Shown here piece after piece: positions 55,643-64,000 of a stretch of 64,000 nucleotides of DNA (within the stretch, counting starts at the first letter, position 1; each line of letters opens with the position of its first letter). The position numbers and the translations under genes are program-made. The notes beneath the pieces were generated by a model that saw nothing but the letters and a program-made list of their open reading frames with translations, did no database searches and had not been told where the DNA came from. The DNA is from Vreelandella azerica (lineage in GTDB: Bacteria; Pseudomonadota; Gammaproteobacteria; Pseudomonadales; Halomonadaceae): contig NZ_JABFHI010000001.1 in NCBI RefSeq assembly GCF_013112225.1, forward strand, positions 496,001-560,000, written 5' to 3'.

Positions 55643-56929
55643 ATGGCAGATACACCTAACGCAACAGATATGGTGGTCGGGTTGGACATTGGTACGTCCA
55701 AAGTGGTGGCTATTGTTGGTCAGCCTACCGATGATGGCAGTATTGAAATCGTAGGTATTGGGGCTCACCCATCACGTGGTATGAAGCGCGGTGTGGTGAT
55801 TAACATCGAGTCTACGGTGCAATCCATTCAGCGCGCAGTGGAAGAAGCCGAGTTAATGGCCGGCTGTGAAATTCATTCTGTTTATGTCGGGGTTGCAGGA
55901 AGCCATATAAGCTCAATGAACTCAGATGGTGTGGTCGCCATCAAGGAGCGCGAAGTTACCTCTTCCGATATTGATCGGGTGATTGACTCAGCGCGTGCCC
56001 GGGCCGTATCGGAAGGTCAGCGGGTGCTGCATGTTCTGCCACAGGAATTTGCCATTGATAATCAGGGCGGTATTCGTGAACCATTGGGCATGTCCGGTGT
56101 CAGGTTGGAGGCGCAGGTTCATCTGGTCACAGCCGCCCTCAATGCGGTTCAGAATATCGAGAAATGCGTGCGACGCTGTGGCCTTGAAGTGGATGCCATC
56201 ATCCTTGAACAGCTTGCCTCAAGCATGTCAGTGTTGACAGAAGACGAACGAGAGCTGGGTGTGTGTATGGTGGATATCGGTGGTGGTACCACTGACATGG
56301 CCATTTTTACTGAAGGCGCCATCCGCCATACGGCGGTCATACCCATTGCCGGGGATCAGGTGACTAACGATATTGCCATGGCGTTGCGTACACCGACCCA
56401 GCATGCAGAAGAAATCAAGGTCAAGTATGCCTGCGCGCTCACGCAGTTGGCGTCCTGCGATGAAATGATCAAGGTGCCGAGTGTGGGCGACCGGCCAGCG
56501 CGTGATCTGTCTCGTCAATCCTTGGCTGAAGTTGTCGAGCCGCGTTACGAAGAGCTGTTTACACTGGTGCGTGACGAGCTGCGTCGCAGTGGTTACGAGG
56601 ATATGGTAGCCGCAGGAATTGTGCTGACAGGTGGCACTTCACGAATGGAAGGGGTAAGCGAGCTTGCCGAAGAAATTTTTCATATGCCGGTGAGAATTGC
56701 TTCCCCGCAAAACGTTAAAGGTTTATCTGACGTAGTGCGTAACCCGATTTATGCAACAGGAGTCGGTTTACTGCACTATGCTTTGCAAGAAGCGCGTCAT
56801 GGCCAACGCCATGGCGGCGCAAGCGGTGGCATACCGACAGCACGGCGCCAGAGTAGCTCGCGGCACGAACTGACAATCGATGTATCACCGCTGGCAAAAA
56901 TCAAGGGCTGGTTCAAAGGAAATTTCTGA
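55643..56929 (+). CDS. ftsA: FtsA, actin-like divisome protein
   Basis: Actin-fold ATPase that anchors FtsZ filaments to the membrane and recruits downstream divisome proteins. 428 aa, intact: [17 protein letters not shown] (phosphate 1), [13 protein letters not shown] (phosphate 2), [21 protein letters not shown], and a C-terminal amphipathic helix ending IKGWFKGNF that serves as membrane target sequence. Confidence 0.97.
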   Translation: MADTPNATDMVVGLDIGTSKVVAIVGQPTDDGSIEIVGIGAHPSRGMKRGVVINIESTVQSIQRAVEEAELMAGCEIHSVYVGVAGSHISSMNSDGVVAIKEREVTSSDIDRVIDSARARAVSEGQRVLHVLPQEFAIDNQGGIREPLGMSGVRLEAQVHLVTAALNAVQNIEKCVRRCGLEVDAIILEQLASSMSVLTEDERELGVCMVDIGGGTTDMAIFTEGAIRHTAVIPIAGDQVTNDIAMALRTPTQHAEEIKVKYACALTQLASCDEMIKVPSVGDRPARDLSRQSLAEVVEPRYEELFTLVRDELRRSGYEDMVAAGIVLTGGTSRMEGVSELAEEIFHMPVRIASPQNVKGLSDVVRNPIYATGVGLLHYALQEARHGQRHGGASGGIPTARRQSSSRHELTIDVSPLAKIKGWFKGNF

Positions 56930-56963
56930 CAGGACCGTATATACGGTTCAGGAGACGGGGCTT

Positions 56964-58136
56964 ATGTTCGAATTGGTAGATAGCGCACCCTCGAGCAGTG
57001 CGGTCATAAAAGTTGTTGGTGTTGGTGGTGGCGGCGGCAATGCGGTTAACCACATGGTGGAAAGCAGCATTGAAGGCGTAGAATTCATTTGTGCCAACAC
57101 GGATGCCCAAGCGTTGAAACGCGTCTCCGCTAAAACAGTCCTGCAGTTGGGCAGTGAGATCACCAAGGGGCTGGGTGCTGGTGCCAATCCTGACGTAGGT
57201 CGTCAGGCAGCTATGGAAGACCGTGACCGCATCGCTGAGCTGCTTGATGGGGCCGATATGGTCTTTATTACCGCCGGGATGGGCGGTGGAACCGGGACGG
57301 GTGGAGCGCCTGTGGTGGCTCAGGTGGCCAAGGAACTGGGAATTCTTACCGTTGCTGTGGTTACTCGTCCGTTCCCGTTTGAAGGCCCCAAGCGAATGCG
57401 TGCTGCGGAAGAGGGCATGAAAGAACTTTCCGAGCACGTTGACTCACTGATCACCATTCCCAATGAAAAGCTGCTGTCGGTGCTGGGCAAGAATGCCACC
57501 TTGCTAACGGCCTTCAGTGCTGCCAACGATGTTCTGCTAGGCGCCGTTCAAGGGATTGCCGAACTGATTACTAGCCCGGGTATTATCAACGTCGACTTTG
57601 CAGACGTACGCACCGTCATGTCTGAAATGGGTATGGCAATGATGGGCACCGGTGGGGCAACCGGCGAAAACCGCGCCAGGGAAGCCGCTGAGAAAGCTAT
57701 TCGCAGCCCGCTGCTGGAAGATATCGACCTGCACGGTGCTCGCGGTATCCTGGTTAATATTACCGCAGGTCCTGACCTTTCCATCGGTGAGTTCAATGAT
57801 GTGGGCGCGACTGTTCAGGAGTTTGCTTCTCAGGAAGCCACTATTGTTGTAGGCACGTCGATTGATATGGAAATGACCGACGAGTTGCGGGTGACGGTTG
57901 TTGCTGCTGGTCTGGATAACAGTAAAGCCAAGGCGCCGCCCGCGCGGGAAGCCGTTCGGCGCACGGCCGCAGATGCGGCAGATTATCGCAAGCTTCAGCA
58001 GCCGACTGTGATGCGTCAACAGCAGGCAGCGCGGGCTGAAGCGCCAGAGCAAAGGCCGCGTGCTGAAAAGCGCCGTGCGCCTGAGGCTGATGACTATCTG
58101 GATATCCCCGCTTTCCTGCGCCGTCAGGCCGATTAA
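56964..58136 (+). CDS. ftsZ: FtsZ, tubulin-like division GTPase
   Basis: Forms the Z-ring. Start ATG 56964 after CAGGAG; 390 aa. Tubulin signature GGGTGTG at residues 107-113, the T7-loop region [11 protein letters not shown], a linker rich in Arg/Ala/Glu/Gln, and the C-terminal peptide [14 protein letters not shown], which binds FtsA, ZipA and MinC. 34 bp after ftsA. Confidence 0.98.
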   Translation: MFELVDSAPSSSAVIKVVGVGGGGGNAVNHMVESSIEGVEFICANTDAQALKRVSAKTVLQLGSEITKGLGAGANPDVGRQAAMEDRDRIAELLDGADMVFITAGMGGGTGTGGAPVVAQVAKELGILTVAVVTRPFPFEGPKRMRAAEEGMKELSEHVDSLITIPNEKLLSVLGKNATLLTAFSAANDVLLGAVQGIAELITSPGIINVDFADVRTVMSEMGMAMMGTGGATGENRAREAAEKAIRSPLLEDIDLHGARGILVNITAGPDLSIGEFNDVGATVQEFASQEATIVVGTSIDMEMTDELRVTVVAAGLDNSKAKAPPAREAVRRTAADAADYRKLQQPTVMRQQQAARAEAPEQRPRAEKRRAPEADDYLDIPAFLRRQAD

Positions 58137-58159
58137 GCTTTAACATTAGTGTCACGGAG

Positions 58160-58203
58160 GCAGCAAACGTCGTTTTCAATTAGTTAAAACGTACGTTTGC
58201 TGC
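58160..58203 (+). repeat. Long hairpin 3' of ftsZ
   Basis: 58160-58176 and 58186-58203 are reverse complements over 17 bp except for one bulged A, with loop CAATTAGTT. It lies 24 bases after the ftsZ stop. No U tract follows, so a simple intrinsic terminator is unlikely; it could be a processing or stability element, a Rho-assisted terminator, or a protein site for lpxC control. Confidence 0.65.
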
Positions 58204-58340
58204 TAAAATGAACGCTGTTCGATTACTGTTGCCTAAGCTATATTCCTCGTCATCTGGTCTTCATGATCAACCTTTCATACCGCAGCAGTCCTTCATCAAT
58301 CATCTGTCTTTCATAAATAATTAGAGTATGACCACTGCCC

Positions 58341-59252
58341 ATGATCAAACAACGCACCCTGCAAAACGTTATTCGTGCCACTGGAGTTGGTCTGCACTCC
58401 GGTAAAAAAGTCAACATGGCGTTGCGTCCTGCCCCCGTTAACACGGGAATTATCTTTGTCAGAACGGATCTTGATCCTGTTGTTGAGGTTCCTGCACGTG
58501 CTGATCTTGTGGAAGACACCATGCTGTGTACGGCGCTATCCTTCAAAGGCGTCAAGGTAGCGACCGTTGAGCACCTGATGTCTGCCCTGGCAGGCCTGGG
58601 TATCGATAATGCATACATTGATGTCAGTGCGCCCGAAGTGCCGATCATGGATGGCAGTGCCAGCCCCTTTGTATTTCTTATTCAGTCTGCAGGCATCATG
58701 GAGCAGCCAGCTGCCAAAAAATTCATGCGCATCAAGCGCCCAGTATCTGTGGTTGAAGGTGACAAAGAAGCTCACTTCCTGCCTCACCAGGGCTTTAAGG
58801 TGTCGTTTTCCATCGATTTTGATCATCCCGTCTTTGATCAGCAGAATCAGACAACACGGATTGATTTCTCTACCACGTCTTTTGTCAAAGAGGTGTCCCG
58901 AGCGCGTACTTTCGGCTTCATGCGTGATATTGAATTCCTGCGTTCCAACAATCTGGCGCTGGGTGGAAGTCTTGAAAACGCCATTGTTGTTGATGACTAC
59001 CGCATTGTTAACGAGGGCGGTCTGCGCTACGACGATGAGTTCGTCAAACACAAGGTACTGGATGCCATCGGCGACCTTTACCAGTTGGGCTATAGCCTGA
59101 TTGGTGAGTTTCGTGGGGTTAAATCGGGCCATGCGCTGAATAATCAGCTATGTCGTGAATTGCTGGCCCAGCCCGATGCCTACGAAATCATCACTTTTGA
59201 AGAAGCATCGTCAGTGGCGCCAATTTCCTATTCGGCCCCAGCGATGGCGTAG
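58341..59252 (+). CDS. lpxC: LpxC, UDP-3-O-acyl-GlcNAc deacetylase
   Basis: Committed, Zn-dependent step of lipid A synthesis. 303 aa, intact. Zn ligands His78 (VEHLMSAL), His237 and Asp241 ([10 protein letters not shown]) are present at the spacing of the E. coli enzyme. The E. coli protein is degraded by FtsH through its C-terminal tail; here the tail ends SYSAPAMA, hydrophobic like that signal. Confidence 0.97.
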   Translation: MIKQRTLQNVIRATGVGLHSGKKVNMALRPAPVNTGIIFVRTDLDPVVEVPARADLVEDTMLCTALSFKGVKVATVEHLMSALAGLGIDNAYIDVSAPEVPIMDGSASPFVFLIQSAGIMEQPAAKKFMRIKRPVSVVEGDKEAHFLPHQGFKVSFSIDFDHPVFDQQNQTTRIDFSTTSFVKEVSRARTFGFMRDIEFLRSNNLALGGSLENAIVVDDYRIVNEGGLRYDDEFVKHKVLDAIGDLYQLGYSLIGEFRGVKSGHALNNQLCRELLAQPDAYEIITFEEASSVAPISYSAPAMA

Positions 59253-59304
59253 CAAGTAGTATGCGGGTGAGTTGATGTAAGAGATTGTGGCTGATTATTT
59301 TCTG

Positions 59305-59328
59305 AAGCACCGCTAATGCGGTGCTTTT
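59305..59328. terminator. Intrinsic terminator between lpxC and dciA
   Basis: Perfect 9-bp stem AAGCACCGC / GCGGTGCTT with a TAAT loop followed by TTTT; it reaches the stop codon of the convergent dciA gene. Confidence 0.85.
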
Positions 59329-59785
59329 AGCGTTTTCTGGCATGCGATGCCAGCCTGCTCAAGGCACCTTTCAACGCAGGGTCGCTGGTTTCCTCTGCGC
59401 AGGCTGTCAAGGTTTCGGCGGCATTTATTGAAAGCTCGCGGGTATTGCGTTCCGGTACCTTGACAGGATGAACCGGCCTTACCTTGAAGGTCAAGGCGGT
59501 GACGCCTTCAAACCCTGGTAGCTGGTGTAGAAGCGTTAACAGACGCTGTTGTTCAAAGCGCAACCAGGTTACCCAACTGGCTTGGCTGCTGATGATGGTC
59601 AATTTTCCCTGGCGAAATCCGCCCACGAAAACATGAGCGCGCATCTCTTCTGGCAGATGAGCCCTTAGGTGGCGCTGTGCCTGATCAATCAGGCGAGACT
59701 GACGAATCAGCAGGCTGGCACCGCTGCGCTGTTCGAGGAGTTTCCCGATGGGCTGTGCTCGCGAACGCTTAACCTTTATACTCAT
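59327..59785 (-). CDS. dciA: DciA-like replicative helicase loader (DUF721)
   Basis: DUF721/DciA proteins load the DnaB helicase in bacteria that lack DnaC/DnaI. 152 aa from ATG 59783-59785 (MSIKVKRSRAQPIGKLL); central LRAHLPEEMRAHVFVGGFRQGKLTIISSQASWVTWLRFEQQRLL matches the family core. Next to lpxC and secA, its usual place in Pseudomonas-like genomes. Confidence 0.88.
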   Translation of the reverse strand: MSIKVKRSRAQPIGKLLEQRSGASLLIRQSRLIDQAQRHLRAHLPEEMRAHVFVGGFRQGKLTIISSQASWVTWLRFEQQRLLTLLHQLPGFEGVTALTFKVRPVHPVKVPERNTRELSINAAETLTACAEETSDPALKGALSRLASHARKR

Positions 59786-59888
59786 GCGCTTAGCTCTTCG
59801 GCGAACCCTCAAGTGGGCGTTTGGGGAGAAAGGATGATGTTTGCCGCTTAAAAATAAAGCCTAACACGCTCAGGAGTGTAGCCACAGT

Positions 59889-60260
59889 ATGTCTTTGCCA
59901 TCTTCATCGCGACCTTTGCCCGTGCGCCGTTTACGTCGTTATGGGGTTACGCGATGGTGGTGGGCAGGTCTCTTGGTGGGTTGCCTGTTGCCTGCCACTT
60001 TGTCTTCAGTCGACGTCATGCGCAATAGTGAGCGCAGCGCCTGTGTGGTGTTTTTTGTGCCTGCCGTGCTGAGAGCCCAGTCGCGCCATATTGCCTGGGT
60101 GCGGCGGGTTTACCAGCGTTGGTTGGGAAGTTCGCCACCTAGCGGGGATATTCAACAGGCGCGTGTAAAGAGGCCAGGTGCAGTCATTGTGTGGCTGGTG
60201 GCGGCTCAAGATGTTTTTACCCGTCGTGGCCCACCGTCCGGTTGGCGTCGGAAAACATGA
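59889..60260 (+). CDS. Candidate secretion-monitor arrest peptide upstream of secA (SecM-like)
   Basis: 123 aa, not recognised as any annotated family. Residues 13-22 are Arg-rich and are followed by a hydrophobic stretch WWWAGLLVGCLLPATL (24-39), an export-signal layout. The C-terminus carries VWLVAAQDVF (101-110) and then Arg113-Gly-Pro-Pro116, six codons from a Ser-Gly-Trp-Arg-Arg-Lys-Thr tail. E. coli SecM ends with VWISQAQGIRAGP plus four residues; RAPP/RAGP motifs are known stall elements. ATG 59889 has AGGAG 12 bases upstream. The ORF sits 59 bp before secA, as secM does. Role as a SecA-dependent arrest peptide is inferred. A homopolymer error in this ORF cannot be excluded. Confidence 0.65.
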   Translation: MSLPSSSRPLPVRRLRRYGVTRWWWAGLLVGCLLPATLSSVDVMRNSERSACVVFFVPAVLRAQSRHIAWVRRVYQRWLGSSPPSGDIQQARVKRPGAVIVWLVAAQDVFTRRGPPSGWRRKT

Positions 60261-60314
60261 CCCTGGTAACCTCATTTTTATTAGGCTCCTTGAGCTAAGC
60301 TACGTCAATTGGAC
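60236..60314 (+). promoter_or_regulatory. Long-range RNA stem masking the secA ribosome site
   Basis: GTCCGGTTGGCGT (60236-60248, last codons of the upstream ORF) can pair with ACGTCAATTGGAC (60302-60314) over 13 consecutive positions: ten Watson-Crick and three G-U pairs. The 3' arm contains GGA (60311-60313), the only plausible secA Shine-Dalgarno, 6 bases before ATG 60320. A small hairpin GGCTC/GAGCT (60284-60296) lies in the loop. A ribosome stalled on RGPP would cover the 5' arm. Confidence 0.65.
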
Positions 60315-60319
60315 TGTTC

Positions 60320-63066
60320 ATGATTAATAATTTATTGCGCAAGGTGGTTGGTTCGAAGAACGACCGTGAAGTTAAACGAATGCATAAAAGCGTTAAGCAT
60401 ATCAATGCCTTCGAAGCCGAGCTTGAAGGGTTGAATGATGCGCAACTGCAGGAAAAAACGCCCCAGCTACGCCAGCGCCTGAATGACGGCGAACCGCTGG
60501 ATAGTTTACTACCCACCGCATTTGCCGTGGTTCGTGAAGCCAGTAAGCGCGTCATGGGAATGCGCCATTTTGATGTGCAGATGGTGGGCGGCATGACGCT
60601 GCACCGTGGGCGCATCGCGGAAATGAAGACCGGCGAAGGTAAAACCCTGGTGGCTACCCTGGCAGTGTATCTCAATGCCTTGCCTGCCAAGGGCGTTCAC
60701 GTCGTCACTGTGAATGATTACCTGGCCCGCCGCGATGCCGAGTGGATGCGGCCCTTGTATGAATTTTTAGGGCTTTCTGTCGGGGTGATCTTTGCTGGCC
60801 AGACCAGCACCGAAAAGCGCTATGCCTATCAGTGCGATATTACCTATGGCACCAACAACGAATTTGGCTTTGACTACTTGCGCGACAATATGGCCTTTTC
60901 ACTGGATGACAAGGTTCAACGTGGTTTGCATTACGCGATTGTCGATGAAGTTGACTCCATCCTGATTGACGAAGCGCGCACACCGCTGATTATTTCCGGT
61001 GCCGTGGATGAAAACACCGACCTGTATGGCGTTGTCAACCGCCTCGCTCAGCATTTGGAAGCTGGTGAGGAGATGGAAGACGAAGAGGCGACGGTAACAG
61101 GTGATTTTCTTCTGGATGAAAAACAGAAGCAGGTTGAGCTGACCGAGCAGGGGCATAACAAGGTTGAGGAGCTGATGCGCTCGGAAGGGCTGCTTGGGGA
61201 AGATGAATCCCTGTATGCGGCCCAGAACCTTAACCTGCTACAACATATGCATTCTGCACTGCGGGCAAGGCATCTTTATCACCGTGATGTGGATTATATC
61301 GTCAACGAAGGGCAGGTGGTTATCGTTGATGAACACACGGGCCGCTCCATGCCCGGGCGCCGTTGGTCCGAGGGCTTACACCAGGCCGTTGAGGCCAAGG
61401 AAGGCGTCACTGTCCAGCGTGAAAGCCAGACGCTGGCATCCACCACCTTCCAGAACTATTTCCGCCTGTATGAAAAACTGGCAGGGATGACGGGTACGGC
61501 CGATACCGAAGCCTTTGAGTTCCGTCAGATTTACGGTCTGGACGTGATCGTGATCCCGACTAACCGCCCGCTGGTACGTAAAGATCTCAACGATCTGGTG
61601 TTCTTGAGCGCCGAAGAAAAGTTTGAAGCCATCATCAAGGACGTCAAGGCAGAAACCGAAGCCGGCCGTCCTGTGCTGGTGGGTACCGCTTCGATTGAAA
61701 CATCGGAATACCTTGCAGGCCTGATGCGTGAAGCAAAGCTTGACTTCAACGTGCTTAACGCCAAACAGCACCAGAGTGAAGCCGAGATTATCTCCCAGGC
61801 GGGCCGCCCGGGGGCAATTACAATTGCCACCAATATGGCCGGACGCGGCACCGACATCATGCTGGGCGGTAACTGGGAAGCCGAAGCCGCCAGGCTTGAA
61901 AACCCCTCTGAGGCTGAGATAGTAGCGCTAAAGGCTGAATGGCAGAAGCGCCACGATGCCGTGCTGGATGCCGGTGGCTTGCACGTTGTCGGTTCTGAGC
62001 GCCACGAGTCGCGGCGTATCGATAACCAGCTGCGCGGCCGCGCAGGGCGTCAGGGTGACCCTGGTTCAACGCGCTTTTTCCTGTCGCTGGAAGACAGCCT
62101 GATGCGCCTGTTCGGCTCTGATCGGGTCAAGCGCCTGATGCAGGCATTGGGTCTTGAGCGCGGCGAGGCCATTGAGCATAAAATGGTTTCCAACGCCGTC
62201 GAACGGGCGCAGAAAAAGGTCGAAGGGCGCAACTTTGATATTCGCAAGCAGCTGCTTGAGTATGACGATGTAGCCAATGACCAGCGTCGCGTTATCTACG
62301 AGCAGCGCAACGAGATTCTCGCTGCTGACGAAGTGGCCGAGGCGGTCGCCGGCATTCGTGAAGAGGTGATGGACGAGGCGGTCAGCCAGTTCGTGCCGCC
62401 TCAGAGTCTGGCGGAACAGTGGGATCTGCCGAGTCTTGAGGTGCACCTTAAGACCGAATTCAACCTTGACGCACCCGTCGTGACGTGGGCCAAGGAAGAC
62501 CAACGCTTCAGTGAAGAAAAGCTCCGCGAGCGTCTGCAGACCATGCATCAGGAAGCCTACGCTGCCAAGGTGGAAGCCGCAGGTGAAAGTCTGATCCGGC
62601 GCTTTGAAAAGCAGGTCATGTTGCAAGTGCTGGATACTCGTTGGAAAGAACACCTGCAGTCCATGGATCATCTGCGTCGCGGTATCCACCTGCGCGGCTA
62701 TGCGCAAAAGAACCCCAAGCAGGAATACAAGCGTGAATCCTTCGAGCTGTTCCAAAATCTACTGACCAATATCAAGGCGGATGTCACCCGTATCCTCAGT
62801 CATGTGCAGGTGCGCCAGCCAGAAGAAGTCGATGCACTAGAGCAGCAGCGGCGTGATGTGCTGGCCCGTGAACAGGCCTCAGCCGCCAGCCGTCACGATG
62901 AGCCCACAGAGGCTCAGGCGCCAGAGGCCGAAGAAAATGCAGCACCTGTGCCGCCAGGTGCTGATGGCCGCCCGGTACGCCGTGAAGGTCCCAAGGTCGG
63001 GCGTAATGACCCCTGCCCATGTGGGTCTGGAAAAAATACAAGCAGTGCTGCGGAAAACTCGATTAG
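60320..63066 (+). CDS. secA: SecA, preprotein translocase ATPase (one frame break near the end)
   Basis: Motor that drives unfolded preproteins through SecYEG. Walker A TGEGKT at residues 104-109, DEAD-like [12 protein letters not shown], and helicase motif [10 protein letters not shown]. The frame is lost at the A6 run 63031-63036: one extra A restores [15 protein letters not shown], the Zn-binding SecB-docking tail, ending at TAG 63064-63066; as written the frame runs on to 63076. About 915 aa (E. coli 901). The weak ribosome site is predicted to be masked by an RNA stem with the preceding ORF. Confidence 0.97.
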
Positions 63067-63103
63067 TCAGCGTTGAGACCATCAAAGGTGGAGGATAATC
63101 AGC

Positions 63104-64000
63104 ATGGCAGTAGGAAACGTGCCTTTTCCGGCCATGCCCCGGATTGAAGGGGTAAGCCTGGGTAGTGCCATGGCAGGCATTAAAAAAGCCGATCGTCGCG
63201 ATCTGGTGGTGATTGAATTGCCAGAAACCGCGACGATGGCAGGGGTGTTTACGCTTAACGCCTTCTGTGCGGCACCGGTGCATGTGGCCAAGGCGCACCT
63301 TGGCCAGTGCCTTGAAAAGCATCAGGCACCGCGTTACTGGCTGATCAATACCGGTAATGCCAATGCCGGGACGGGTGAGCAGGGGATGGAGGATGCCAAA
63401 CGCTGCTGTGCTGCCCTGGCTGACGCCGCCGGGGTGCCGGTGGAAAGCGTCCTGCCTTTTTCGACGGGAGTGATCGGTGAACCCCTGCCAATGGACAAGC
63501 TGCTTGACGGCATTCCTGCGGCTTTCTCGGCGCGCCATGATCACGCAGATGCCTGGGAGCAGGCCGGTGAAGGTATCCTGACCACGGATACGCGCCCCAA
63601 AGGTGCCAGTATCGTCGTGGATATAGGCGATCAGCAAGTGACTATCAACGGCATTGCCAAAGGTTCCGGGATGATTCGCCCCAATATGGCCACCATGCTG
63701 GGGTTTGTGGTGACCGATGCGCGCATTGAGCAGCCACTTCTGGCGCAGTTGCTGCGCGAGACCACCGACCGCTCGTTTAATTGCATTACCATCGATAGCG
63801 ATACCTCGACCAATGACGCCTGCATGCTGGCGGCGACCGGGGAGGGTGCCGTAGTGGCAAGCCAGGATGAGATTGCCATTTTCCGCAATGGCCTGCAGCG
63901 GGTCATGATTGAGCTTGCCCAGGCGATTGTGCGTGATGGCGAAGGCGCAACCAAATTCGTTACTTTGCAGGTGGAAGGTGCCCGTTCACGTCAGGAGGCA
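63104..64000 (+). CDS. argJ: ArgJ, bifunctional ornithine acetyltransferase / N-acetylglutamate synthase (5' part)
   Basis: Recycles the acetyl group in arginine synthesis. 299 codons are present and the gene runs off the right edge. Start ATG 63104, with GGAGG about ten bases upstream. TTDTRPKGAS and the self-cleavage site MATMLGF, with nucleophilic Thr197, are visible. 37 bp after the restored secA stop. Confidence 0.96.
   Translation, partial: MAVGNVPFPAMPRIEGVSLGSAMAGIKKADRRDLVVIELPETATMAGVFTLNAFCAAPVHVAKAHLGQCLEKHQAPRYWLINTGNANAGTGEQGMEDAKRCCAALADAAGVPVESVLPFSTGVIGEPLPMDKLLDGIPAAFSARHDHADAWEQAGEGILTTDTRPKGASIVVDIGDQQVTINGIAKGSGMIRPNMATMLGFVVTDARIEQPLLAQLLRETTDRSFNCITIDSDTSTNDACMLAATGEGAVVASQDEIAIFRNGLQRVMIELAQAIVRDGEGATKFVTLQVEGARSRQEA

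Noticed and set aside
59972..59986. Lipobox-like LVGC (residues 29-32) in the ORF upstream of secA
   Set aside because: It falls in the middle of the hydrophobic segment, too early and with hydrophobic residues continuing after the Cys, so lipoprotein processing is not supported.
63031..63036. Programmed frameshifting at the A6 run near the end of secA
   Set aside because: The run looks slippery, but the same one-base deficit occurs in runs of G, C, A and T across 20 genes, so a consensus error is simpler, and the restored frame gives the canonical Zn-binding tail.
62066..63637. Minus-strand frames of 229 and 252 codons opposite secA and argJ
   Set aside because: Shadows of intact coding regions on the other strand, with no family features.

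Overview
This window looks like a chromosomal housekeeping segment from a gammaproteobacterium of the Halomonas type (Oceanospirillales). The evidence is gene content and gene order: mreBCD-maf-rng-yhdP-tldD; lptB-rpoN-hpf-ptsN-rapZ-ptsO; mlaFEDCB-ibaG-murA-hisG-hisD; zapE / rplM-rpsI-petABC-sspAB; dolP-diaA-yraN-lpoA facing rsmI-rnpB; the dcw cluster rsmH to lpxC; then secA-argJ. I see no insertion sequence, prophage, CRISPR array or tRNA gene.

Layout. 1-593 (minus): start of gatA and gatC. 830-10795 (plus): cell-shape genes mreBCD, maf, RNase G, yhdP and tldD. 10808-20001: darP, then pmbA (plus), then a long minus-strand block for nitrogen-PTS (ptsO, rapZ, ptsN), hpf, rpoN, LPS transport (lptBAC) and KDO synthesis (kdsC, kdsD). 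20237-27085 (plus): phospholipid transport mlaFEDCB, ibaG, murA, hisG, hisD. 27176-31360: degS-like protease, NIF3 protein, zapG, zapE. 31564-36599: ribosomal proteins L13/S9, cytochrome bc1, sspAB. 36697-39916 (minus): dolP, diaA, yraN, lpoA. 40101-59252 (plus): rsmI, RNase P RNA and the peptidoglycan/division cluster. 59327-64000: dciA (minus), a small secretory-type ORF, secA and argJ.

Most notable. Directly upstream of secA is a 123-codon ORF (59889-60260) with an N-terminal signal-like segment and a C-terminal VWLVAAQ...RGPP element that resembles the SecM / RAPP class of translation-arrest peptides. Immediately after the RGPP codons, a 13-nt segment (60236-60248) is complementary over its full length, counting three G-U pairs, to 60302-60314, which contains the weak secA Shine-Dalgarno. 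A ribosome stalled at RGPP would cover the 5' arm and open the stem. This is the architecture of the E. coli secM-secA secretion sensor, in a protein that has little overall similarity to SecM.

Quality caveat. Twenty genes, many of them essential, contain 26 apparent frame breaks. Nearly all correspond to one base missing from a homopolymer run (G/C, A or T). I treat these as consensus or assembly errors, not as pseudogenes. For each affected gene I give the full extent of the reconstructed gene and the break position. Lengths quoted for those genes are after restoring the missing bases.
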